From Siphlonurus alternatus (taxonomy: Eukaryota; Arthropoda; Insecta; Ephemeroptera; Siphlonuridae), in assembly GCA_949825025.1 (NCBI GenBank), contig OX463781.1:25373047-25437046 (forward strand): a stretch of DNA of 64,000 nucleotides, read 5' to 3'. The notes beneath the pieces are model-generated. The model ran no database searches. It saw nothing but the letters and a program-made list of their open reading frames with translations, and had not been told where the DNA came from. How positions within the stretch are numbered: the stretch's first letter is position 1; each line of letters starts with the position of its first letter. Shown here piece by piece: positions 1-8,765 of this stretch. Both the position numbers and the translations under genes were made by a program.

Positions 1-490
1 AAAAATTATATAATATATGAAATAGAAAATAATAATCATGACATGTTTGTTTTTTAATTGTTATATGTAAATAATAGTTAATTGGTTAATTTATTAATTC
101 AAGTACCGTGGCGCTCAATGCACTTTATGTATATATGCCTTGTAAAATGTCCAATTTCGTCCTTAAATTTTAATAATTGTGATTGTAAGCAAGTATATTT
201 GGGGAATTATAAAATATTATTGTAGTTAAAATTAAAGTGATCAGCTAATTTAGCTGTAACTTTATAGTAATTATACTTAATAATTATAAACAGATCCGTA
301 ATTATAATTATGATTGTTGATCATAAAATTATGTATTCCTGTTCCTGTACTATAGTTCATTTTTCTAGAATATCTCTGAAGTCTCTGGTTAGGTGTAAAT
401 GACTTCGCGCTAGCTGAAGGCTGAACATCATGCATTTTAAGTGATTGGTTAATATTTGCATGGCTCACTTATAATTTTTGCTCCTTTCAG

Positions 491-655
491 CAGGCGCGGA
501 TCCAGAACCAAGATCCTCGCATACTCTCTAGTAAAGGGATTTTGTCCAGAACCACATTTCGGGGAGGGCTGTCTCCAGCATAAGACCAAAAATATTAAAA
601 ATAAATTGGAGTGGGGAAAATGTCTATATTGCCCGTCTTAAATACGAAATTTAAG
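491..655. mobile_element. Degraded hAT-like miniature element, one end missing
   Basis: It starts with CAGGCGCGGATCCAG, the terminal repeat of the complete 166-bp copy at 6642-6807. The interior matches the reverse complement of that copy, including a stretch reading TTGGAGTGGGG and a 'CTATATTGCCC' block. The right terminal repeat is absent, and the sequence runs straight into half of a different palindromic element at about 656. I infer a truncated non-autonomous hAT copy. Confidence 0.6.
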
Positions 656-860
656 TTCCATTATTTCTCCATGTTAAATTATAATAAGTCAACTTTAAAA
701 ATTCATAACTCGAAAACTATATAGCTCGTTTTTGTGTACCTGAAATTTAAGCTATACTGATAGAGGGGATGTAGAGGAGAATATTTTAAATTTTTTCATA
801 ATTTTCATGAATGTGGTTTTTTTAGCATTGGGTCAGCTGATCCGTATTCCGTATTATTTG
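656..860. mobile_element. Half copy of the TTAA-type palindromic element (family P)
   Basis: This is the 3' half of the family seen complete at 5459-5860 and 41105-41475. It has the central CATGTTAAATTA, then AACTCGAAAACTA, then GATGTAGAGGAGAA, and ends AGCATTGGGTCAGCTGATCC. The left arm is missing, so this copy cannot fold on itself. Confidence 0.7.
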
Positions 861-879
861 TTTACTATAAAATATATAC

Positions 880-1010
880 GTTCACTTTGTGCTTAGGTTC
901 TGCCTTTTGCAGTCCACCGGGGCCCATTGAGCTTACAGGTATTTTATTGTAATATGCTGTATATATGTTGTCATTTAGCTCAATAAACATTTATTATTAT
1001 TATTATGAAT
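880..1010 (+). repeat. Possible 3' tail of a LINE or SINE with (TTA)n end
   Basis: The block ends AATAAACATTTATTATTATT, a polyadenylation-like motif running into a short trinucleotide array, which is how many invertebrate non-LTR elements end. No coding sequence is attached. The call rests on this tail shape only. Confidence 0.25.
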
Positions 1011-1019
1011 TACCTTAAT

Positions 1020-1225
1020 TAAGCGCGGTCACAATTTTTCGGGAAAATTTATAATTATAAGCGACGTTATATACGTACGGTAATTAACGTACGTATAGTA
1101 TAATACGTACGTGTTTTTTTTTTACTTCCATTGCAGTTAATAATTAATAATACATACTAATAATAATATAATAATTAATTAATACGTACGTATTAATTAT
1201 ATAATATTAATAATTATTATATATG
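1020..1225. repeat. AT-rich tract with repeated TACGTACG palindromes
   Basis: The motif TACGTA(CG) occurs several times between 1070 and 1190, separated by runs of TTAATTAATA. The tract can form many small cruciforms. I see no terminal repeats that define it as an element. Confidence 0.35.
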
Positions 1226-1372
1226 CGTTTATTAAAATTGAAAGCAGCGCTCTCGGCCAAAATGTTGTGCCAGTTTTAGCCAATTATATTCTCTCTATTT
1301 TCTCTAAAGTACTCTTTACATGATGTATAGGTAAGATATATAAATTGTGCATTAAATTTATTTAGCCATAAT

Positions 1373-1550
1373 GGGGGACATTCACAAAGCACTTTAACCC
1401 CCAATTTAGCCCCGATTTTTAACTCTGGTGCTAAACGTGGTGCTAAGCTATAAGCTTAACATGGTTAGCCCCTGGTTTAGTACCATGTTTAGCACCAGGG
1501 CTAAAAATCGGGGCTAAAGTGGGGGTTAAAGTGCTTTGTGAATGTCCCCC
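1373..1550. mobile_element. 178-bp palindromic miniature element, copy 1
   Basis: Near-perfect inverted repeat running from GGGGGACATTCACAAAGC to its complement at the right end. The arms contain ACTTTAACCCCCA and CCCCGATTTTTAAC. It is flanked on both sides by AAT, a possible 3-bp target duplication. A copy of exactly the same length lies at 63538-63715, also flanked by AAT. A 3-bp duplication with a G-rich terminus suggests the PIF/Harbinger superfamily. That assignment is inference. Confidence 0.8.
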
Positions 1551-2400
1551 AATGTGTCCTGTGTTGTCGAGCTTAATAATATTTCAAATATTACATCAAG
1601 ATTTCCGCCAACAACCCCCCAAAGACGCCGAAGCCAGAGCGAACTCAAGTTCGCTCTGCCGAAGCGGCCGAAGAAGATTTGCAGCGTTAGTAACGGCATC
1701 TTTATTTAAAATGAAATACTAAAAATTAAAAAAATTATCAAATTTGACATCTTTTGGCAAATGTTAGAACTATTTAAATAATTAAGCATAATTTATCTCT
1801 GGTCTGCCCTGAATTAGGATTGTAGAAGAAAGGGTACTCTACACAATGGGGTTCCACAATATCAGCTGATTAGGCATCAGAAACTTACGAAGTCAAAGCA
1901 AAAACTTAATAAATTAAAGAAAATATGCATTTTCCCTCCATAGTAAAATATTACTGTAAAAAATACAATAATAAAATAAACATGAATTTTATTGTGCTTC
2001 CTACATTTTTTTTATCGACTTTTGAAAGAGTAATAAAGAGAAATTATTTGACTCATACTGTCATTATCAAATTTGGCACCCGGTAAATTTGTGGTGGGAG
2101 GCATCAGGATTGTCGTAGGTCAGGGTTCTTTTTCCCGCTAAGTAATACCCATTCTTCTACTTATCCTACCCTGAATTAAGCATCAGCTGTGAAAGCGTGT
2201 TTCGGTTTTGATTTGAAAAGTGACGGTGTGACCAGTGCCGATGTACTGTACTACGTACTGTACACTGTACTGTACATTGGCAATATTTATGTGAAAACCT
2301 GAAATTACAAGTAAATAGTATATAACGTATGACAGACATTCTCATCGTGTATGAGCAAATATATTAAACTATTGAAAATGCTCACAGGTAGGCTGTTCAC
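1551..2400. other. Non-coding stretch, no gene seen
   Basis: AT-rich sequence. The only structures I can point to are an 11-bp-arm hairpin at 1635-1658 (CAGAGCGAACT, two-base loop, then its complement) and a run of GTACTGTAC-type repeats near 2238-2276. No open frame here has protein-like composition. Confidence 0.4.
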
Positions 2401-2795
2401 TTTTTTTTTTTTTTTTTTTTTACAAGGTCGATACACCCCTAAAAGAGCTTACATCTCGCGGCGGGGTAATGGGTAAGGATAAGGTAGGGAACGGATGCCA
2501 CGGCCTGTTACGCGTCCCAGCATTCACTGAGGTGAGACTGAGGGAACCGTGGAAAACCTCAGTCAGGACGGACACCTCTACTTTTTCTCAATGGACCAAA
2601 GCGATGTCCAAAGCCTGGGGAACCACACACAAATGCATCACTGCACTGGGTATGGAAAGCGAGACGAATTTACCCCAGGGAGGGAGCAGCGTATTTTTTA
2701 CTTGAAACGGTCACCCATCCAAGTACTATCCACGCTCGACGTAGCCTGACTTCGGTGATCTAACGAGAACCGGTCAATGCACTGCGCCACGCTCG
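2401..2795 (-). mobile_element. 5S rRNA-derived SINE (SINE3-like)
   Basis: Read on the minus strand, the element begins near 2795 with a block that resembles 5S rRNA: GGTTCTCGTTAGATCACCGA, then a GTCGAGCGTGG segment, then TAGTACTTGGATGGGTGACC, which matches the internal control region (box C) of 5S genes. About 290 bp of unrelated body follow, and the element ends in poly(A), seen as poly(T) at 2401-2421. The 5S head, body and A-tail are the layout of SINE3-type elements. Transcription would be by RNA polymerase III from the 5S-like promoter. The tail motif (ACCCCTA...GAGCTTA...GGGGTAAT on the plus strand) recurs at 14820-14935. The head is diverged from functional 5S rRNA, so this is not an rRNA gene. 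Confidence 0.75.
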
Positions 2796-2810
2796 ACCTC
2801 AGAGATACAG

Positions 2811-3895
2811 AGAGTCAAGCTAGGGCAAACGTTGTCTGAGGTAGTGAAGGTTACTTCCGGAGTCCCTCAGGGTAGTGTGCTAGGGCCGCTACTTTTTATT
2901 ATTTTTATTGATTATATTGTACAGAATCTGGAGTCGGAGATGAGGCTTTTTGCTGACGACAGCGTAATCTATAGGACAATAAGTAATAAGTAGGATGAGC
3001 AAATTTTACAAAAGGATCTGGAGACAGTGGATATATGGATTAGGAGCTAACAAAATAAAGCTTAATGTTGGGAAATGTAGCGTGGTTAAGTTCAACAGAA
3101 GAAGGGAGCAAAGTCAGGTTAAATATTTTATGGAGGGGGAAGAAATCAAATTAGAGGACAAATACAAATATCTGGGAGTATAATAATGCTTCAGTGCAAA
3201 CTTAACTGAGATGAACATATCAGGTATGTAACGGCAAAGAGCAGAAGGAATCTTGAGTTTGTAATGAGGAACCTTAAGGGGGCAGGCAGGACAGTAAGAG
3301 AAAAAGCATACAAGACTCTGATTAGACCAATAATGGAATATGGATGTAATGCGTGGGACCCGTATAGAGCAAAAGGGAAGAAAGAGATGGAAAAGATCCA
3401 AAGACGAGCAGCAAGAAGGGTTCTAGAAAAGGGGAACTGGAGCTTTACCTGTGATAAAAGCAAAATTTATAGGGGAAGAGAGAGTGTGACCAAAATGATA
3501 GAGCAACTGGGATGGGAGGATTTAGAGGAAAGGAGGAAGCAAAGTAGACTAATAACAATGTATAAAATAACTAGGAACCAAAAGGGCTGGGAGGAGCTTA
3601 GCGATCGTACTGAGAAAGGGCGTTATAAGGGTAGGAGGGACCATGATTGGAAGTTGGAGTATAGGGGAAGCAAAAATGATATGGGCAAGTATTCTTTTTT
3701 GAGAAGAACGGTGAGGGAGTGGAATTTGTTGGACTCTGGGCTTGTGGATGCTCGGAGTGTTGGTGAGTTCAGGGAGGGGCTGAGAGCGTCAGCCGCAAGC
3801 AAGCGAGCCACCGTGGTGGAATACCCACAATAGCCGCAAGCAGGGGTGTATGCATGTAATATATGTGTGTACACACTGCTATCTTATCTTATCAC
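2811..3895 (+). mobile_element. 5'-truncated, broken LINE reverse transcriptase
   Basis: Conceptual translation from about 2811 gives a reverse transcriptase segment with SGVPQGSVLGPLLF (domain B) followed by LFADDS (the catalytic YADD-type motif, domain C). After frameshifts and stops around 2990-3185 the frame resumes with KYLGV. From 3264 to 3833 there is a LINE C-terminal region with EKAYKTLIRPIMEYG..WDPY and KIQRRAARRVL. This order and these signatures are typical of CR1/jockey-type non-LTR elements, but the exact clade is not certain. The domains upstream of B (endonuclease, domain A) are missing. The end near 3895 is a short CTTATCTTATC run. It is a dead copy. Confidence 0.85.
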
Positions 3896-4007
3896 GTTAC
3901 TCTCAAGAGTATGTATAATATAAATACTGTACAGTTGTATAGTACAGTATGCAGTGTACACGTATTGGGTTGTACTTAATTGCACCCATGCAGTTTATGT
4001 TTATATG

Positions 4008-4010
<3 letters not shown>

Positions 4011-4054
<44 letters not shown>
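4011..4054. repeat. (TA)n microsatellite at left flank of hAT copy 1
   Basis: Uninterrupted AT dinucleotides abut the first base of the CAGGGGCGG terminal repeat. Another AT run follows the right end at 6533-6560. Confidence 0.95.
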
Positions 4055-4057
<3 letters not shown>

Positions 4058-5249
4058 GGGCGGCTCGTACTATAGCACTGCGGTACTGCAGCCCCCCCAG
4101 AAATTTTGGGAACAAACACACAATTAGAAATATCAAATAATTCTATAATTTTTCTGAACTTTCCAGCAAATTTTTATCACTTCTAGCATTTAAAATCATG
4201 AAATTTTTGCCGCTGCCGCGTAAATTTATTCCCTCAGCGCTGCCCAGCGGAAGGTACTGCCACTACTAGCAGTAGCCCAAAGCAGTGTTCCCACCCTCAT
4301 TCTCCTCTTCTTCAACTCCCACTCAAGCCATGTGATTTTGGAGCGATCGGGGACTGTGCGATCGGCAGTACCCGCAAGCTCATTGGTTCAACAGAACCAA
4401 TGAGCTTGTGGTATTTGACATGCGGGAATAATTTGAACAACACTTCGAAGACATTTCCTGTAATATGCTTTCATTGAGCAGAATTAACAAAATTTTAATT
4501 ACATTCATCAGTGAATATACTAACAAAGATTGACTAAATATATTGAAGCATCTGAGGAATGAAGACCAGCACTTTTATTTTACTTTAATAAAAATATGAC
4601 TGTCCCAAAAGAACCAACACTTGTCTTTTGAAAATTAAGTGGTGCATGCATGTAAACAATCGTGAGATATCTCACGTTCGAACAACGACAACAACAGGTT
4701 TCTTACTAACCACGCAGTTAGCGCCAGTCTAACTCAATGGCACTAAACGTCGATCGAATTAATTAAGTGAGAAATCTGGATACTTTAATTCGTTCGTGAA
4801 TCGCGCCCATGTATTTTATTATAAATTATAAGTTTACCAGGAACAAGTCGATATACATGGGAGCTATTTATTTATTAATTATTCACTAAAGCATTTTATA
4901 CCATTAATGTGAAAACTCAAACATAAAAATAAAACAATAAAACAAAAACAAGTTGTAAAAGTGTACGAGTATTCAAAATATAAGAAAACGTTAACTACTC
5001 CAGGATGAGAAAAATATATATATAGCTTATTTTCCCGGGTTTGCGTGTACCGGCAGTACATTATTTAGCAGCAAATATGCGATAGTAATCAAAGAAATAT
5101 TGTATGGCTAAAAAAAAAAAAAAAAATAAAACAATAATAAAAAAATTGGGAACTTTGATCTGTTATACCGCTCGAGAGGTTTCTCATATGCGCGCTCAAG
5201 CCAATTATACCGATGTGTCGTAATTATAATATAGGGTGATCAGAACTGC

Positions 5250-6064
5250 ATGAACATCAAATAAATCGATCATGGTATATACAATAATATATGTACAAAA
5301 TTATGCGACAACCAGAATCTAATATAAATTTTTAAAGACAAAATTTAATAAAAAAATAAGAAATGAAATTTTTATAAGACAAAATTACATTATTAAACAT
5401 TATTTCATTATTATTAGTATTTATTTAATTGAGAAAAAAATAATCGTAATCCTGTTAAGGTAGAGATAACACGAATCAGCTGACCCAATGCTAAAAAAAT
5501 CTCATTCATGAAAATTATGAAAAAAAAAAAAATAATAAAATATTCTCCTTTACATTATCCCCTATCAGTATAGCTAAAATATCAGGTACACAAATTCGAG
5601 CTAGTTTTCGAGTTATTAATTTTTAATGTTGACTAATTTAGCATGGAAGTTTCATTTCTCCATCTCCATGTTAAATTAGTCAACATTAAAACAACTTTAA
5701 AAATTAATAACTCGAAAACTAGCTCAGTTTTGTATACCTGATAATTTAGCTATACTGATAGACGATGTAGAGGAGAACATTTTATTTATTTTTTTTTTTC
5801 GTAATTTTCATGACTGAGATTTTTTTAGCATTAGGTCAGCTGATCCGTGTTATCCCTAACTTAACAGGATTACGATTATTTTTTTCTCAATTAAATAAAT
5901 ACTAATAATATTGAAATAATGTTTAATAATGCAATTTTTTTTTTTATAAAAATTTCATAATACTTTTTTATTAAATTTTGTCTTTAAATATTTATATTAG
6001 ATTCTGGTTGTCACCTAATTTTGTACACATTGTATATACCATGATCGATTTATTTGATGTTCAT
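5250..6064. repeat. 815-bp inverted repeat inside hAT copy 1
   Basis: The left arm from ATGAACATCAAATAAATCGA is repeated in reverse at the right, ending TTTATTTGATGTTCAT. Pairing continues inward through TTTAATTGAGAAAAAAATAA to the TTAA that bounds the internal palindromic element. The same structure is present in hAT copy 2 at 49802-50612. Confidence 0.8.
5459..5860. mobile_element. TTAA-type palindromic element (family P), inside hAT copy 1
   Basis: Bounded by TTAA on both sides (5455-5458 and 5861-5864). The outer repeats read GGTAGAGATAACACG at the left and complement this at the right. The inner arms include ATCAGCTGACCCAATGC, CTCGAAAACTAG and a central CATGTTAAATTAG. The whole element is close to self-complementary and has no coding capacity. 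Confidence 0.8.
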
Positions 6065-6529
6065 TATATACATTGCGTAAAAATTATACCAGACATTCAG
6101 GTTTCATATTAACAATGCAGTTTGATTGACACTATTATTTAAAAAAAAAGGCATAAAACAATATTTATTTTTATATATGTTTCTTACCACGTGAAAGGAC
6201 TTATGAATTAAAAAAAATAATTAAAAATTGGATATTATATTAAGTTTGAAACATTCAATCACGATTTCAAAAGGGCTCGCATAAGTGCATGTCATAACAA
6301 ATTATAAATAAAATGCATGCATTTTTTGTTTTTAGATAATTTCTGCTTCTTTGTTGAGAGCATTATTATATGATTTTGTCATAATTTTACCCTAAAAAAG
6401 GGGCGTGTCCTTAAAAAAAATCGCGACTGCGGCGGGCCATTGGGGGGCTCCGCCCCCCAAACCCCCCCATGGTGTTCTGCTGGTCCCATGTCAGGCAGCA
6501 CCCCCACGGAAAAGGGGAACGAGCCGCCC

Positions 6530-6532
<3 letters not shown>

Positions 6533-6565
<33 letters not shown>

Positions 6566-6641
6566 TTCTCGTTAGCAGTATGTATGCATATGTACTGCAT
6601 ATACTGCAGTACAGTAGTTATGTTATATTATTATATACTCG
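6533..6641. other. AT-rich spacer between two hAT-type elements
   Basis: This holds the right-flank AT run and short AT-rich sequence, ending in the left copy of the TATACTCG duplication (6634-6641). Confidence 0.6.
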
Positions 6642-6807
6642 CAGGCGCGGATCCAGGGGGGGGGGGGCTTCTGCCGAAATTTTGGATTTAACATGGGCAA
6701 TATAGGCGTTTCCCCCACTCCAATTTTTTTTAACATTGGCCTTATGGAGGCAGCCCCCTCCCCCCCCCCCCCCCCCCCCCGAATTTTTTTTCCTGGCTCC
6801 GCGCCTG
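6642..6807. mobile_element. hAT-like miniature element with 8-bp target duplication
   Basis: A 166-bp element with ends CAGGCGCGGATCCAGG and CCTGGCTCCGCGCCTG. It is flanked by perfect 8-bp direct repeats TATACTCG at 6634-6641 and 6808-6815, the length made by hAT transposases. The interior carries a G run (from 6656) and a C run (about 6757-6780). There is no coding sequence. A degraded relative lies at 491-655, and a possible terminal fragment at about 35735-35749. Confidence 0.9.
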
Positions 6808-6815
6808 TATACTCG

Positions 6816-8585
6816 GTCAGTCATGGATATATATAATATTAAAAAAATACTTATTTTTAAGGTCCCGTACATGTCCCTTTAAAAGTGCATTAAGATGTGT
6901 ATGTGTATCATGCAGTTATGTAATTGTCTAATTTTTAAGCTGCTAGTCATTGCACTCCCACACAAAATTAAACTATGCATTCATTGCAGTATCTATCTTA
7001 AGCCGTGTTCACATACTCGGAAATTGCTATAGTACACGGCATTCATGCCGTAGGACGCCGTAGCACACATACTTACAATTAGCTCCGTAAGAAAATGAAG
7101 GAACCCTTAATTTTACTAAGGCGTGCCAAAGCAGTTTTTTAGAGTACATATATGAACGTGTCTTTACTCGTCTTTCATCCTAAAAGGGTTGTCAGGCACT
7201 TCAAGTGCCGGTGTATGGTCTCCTGCCTTAATTTCCTGCAGGGCCGCCCTCCATCGCTCGTCTTAATTGAGCTTAAGAAGGCAAGACATACTGGAAATTA
7301 ATTAAAAACTTATAAATAAACTGCCACTGTCGTTTCACTGCTTTGTATACTTTGTATTGTATAACATACAATTATTTTAAATATATTTTAACAGATGTTA
7401 TCTCCATCAGATGACGTTTTTTATTAATTAATTATTTCATTCCATGTGCTTTTTCTTTATCTATCATTGATACATATCATACAAATGTCCTGGCCAAGTT
7501 TTCTCTTTTCTTTCAAACGCTTTTACTTGGATTTGTATGATACATACTGTATCGATGACAGAAAAAGCACATGGAATGAAATAATTAACATACGATTATA
7601 TTTCACCTTTCTCCTTCCTATTTTTTAAATTTTATGACATATTATTATCAGAGGTAATAGAGTTCTAAGGACAGAGGCTTTACTCCTGTTAAATTTCAGG
7701 CACCTAGAGAAAAGAGGACCTTGATTTGTCAGCCTTGTTGCTGCGATATACTTTGCTAAATTTGCTTAAAGTGTTTGAAGAATTGATTTGGCAATTTAAG
7801 TTTTGTATGAAAAAGAGCGAAGTCTTAACACATTATTTTAATGACCATGGTAAACTTTATTTCACCATAAATCTTACAAATTTTTATAAATCTACTCCTT
7901 TTTCTGTCTGAGCCTCCAAAGGTACAGTTTTGGCTCACTGTAAATGTAACGGAAATGATTATCAGTTAATTGCTTACCGCCGCAGTACTGATTTTTGGAA
8001 GAATCAGTTATAAGACATGCTTCTAAAACTTTCTCCTGCACCGTCTATTAGAATTTATGAAAAAATTAAGTTAAGTGAAGTGATATTGTTTATTTCAATA
8101 AATAGAATGAGCAGCAAATCAAAAACATATGTACACATATCACTTGATTTTTAAATGTTTACCATTTGCTGGGTCCATAATATCAAATTTATTTAATTAA
8201 AAGTTCATCACTTATATATTTTACTTCCGAAATACTCTAAACTCTAAATACTGTAACAAAATACTGAACACACAAAGCAAAATTTTAATTGCCGCATAAT
8301 TAAATTAATTGTGGTTATTAAAATTATTAAATGCGCTTCTGCCTCAGCCCGCAAGGGTTATGGCATCATACAATACATAATCTTAAAATTTCAAGGCACA
8401 GCATATTTAGATCTAGTGCAGTTTATAGTTTGAGTAGAGATAAGTTACATTAAAATAACACATGGTTAAATATGCATTATTTTTCATATACCAGTACTAA
8501 TTATATTTTTCTATTTTCACTACAGTAATCCAAAATCTGTTTTCAGTGCATAGTAGTTTCAAACATCTTTCTGTTTTTGTTGCAG
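6816..8585. other. Upstream region of TATDN1; first exon not identified
   Basis: Conserved coding starts at 8586 with the TatD-family DIG motif, and the first base of that Asp codon must come from an upstream exon carrying the start codon. I searched this stretch by eye and could not find a short exon ending in a phase-1 donor with convincing sequence. Apart from the palindromic element at 7431-7586 it is AT-rich and featureless. Confidence 0.4.
7431..7586. mobile_element. 156-bp palindromic miniature element
   Basis: ATTATTTCATTCCATGTGCT and the following TTTTTC are mirrored by GAAAAAGCACATGGAATGAA and ATAATT at the right. Inside, ATGATACATA / TATGATACATA motifs also pair. The loop is about 60 bp. 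No superfamily is assigned. Confidence 0.65.
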
Positions 8586-8765
8586 ATATTGGTGCCAATT
8601 TGACAGATGGCATGTACAAGGGTCTCTACAATGGCTCGCAGCGCCATGAGCCGGATTTGAGCTCTGTGCTTTCAAGAGCATGGGAGGCGGGGCTTAAACA
8701 CATCATTGTAACGGGAGGCAGCCTCGTTGAAAGCAAGGAAGCCTTAGAGCTTGTGCAGCAAGATG
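8586..8765 (+). CDS. TATDN1: TATDN1 exon with DIGANLTD motif
   Basis: The acceptor is TTTTTGTTGCAG just before 8586 and the donor is G|GTAAAT at 8766. The exon enters in phase 1 (two bases complete the Asp codon) and leaves with one base of the next codon. It encodes the N-terminal barrel strand and [15 protein letters not shown], matching the family's ITGGN...S..AL block. Reading through from an ATG at 8546 would add intron sequence, so I do not use it. Confidence 0.9.

Larger units (their letters stand above)
4055..6532. mobile_element. Non-autonomous hAT-like element, 2.48 kb, copy 1
   Basis: The ends are CAGGGGCGGCTCGT and its exact complement, the CAG...CTG terminal form of hAT elements. 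Both ends sit directly in (AT)n, so the 8-bp duplication expected for hAT would be ATATATAT and cannot be resolved. A second copy of 2,470 bp lies inverted at 49337-51806. It shows only scattered differences by eye, for example in the blocks around 4240-4380. The interior has no transposase-length open frame. It holds a 15-bp-arm hairpin at 4375-4408 and a long inverted repeat at 5250-6064 with a TTAA-type palindromic element at its apex. Mobilisation would need a transposase supplied in trans. Confidence 0.85.

Noticed and set aside
2469..2749. Overlapping reading frames of 66-78 codons
   Set aside because: They lie inside the 5S-derived SINE and on the strand opposite to it. They have no protein-like conservation.
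2708..2793. 5S rRNA gene
   Set aside because: Only the internal promoter half resembles 5S. The 5' and 3' stems are not complementary and the sequence continues into a SINE body with a poly(A) tail.
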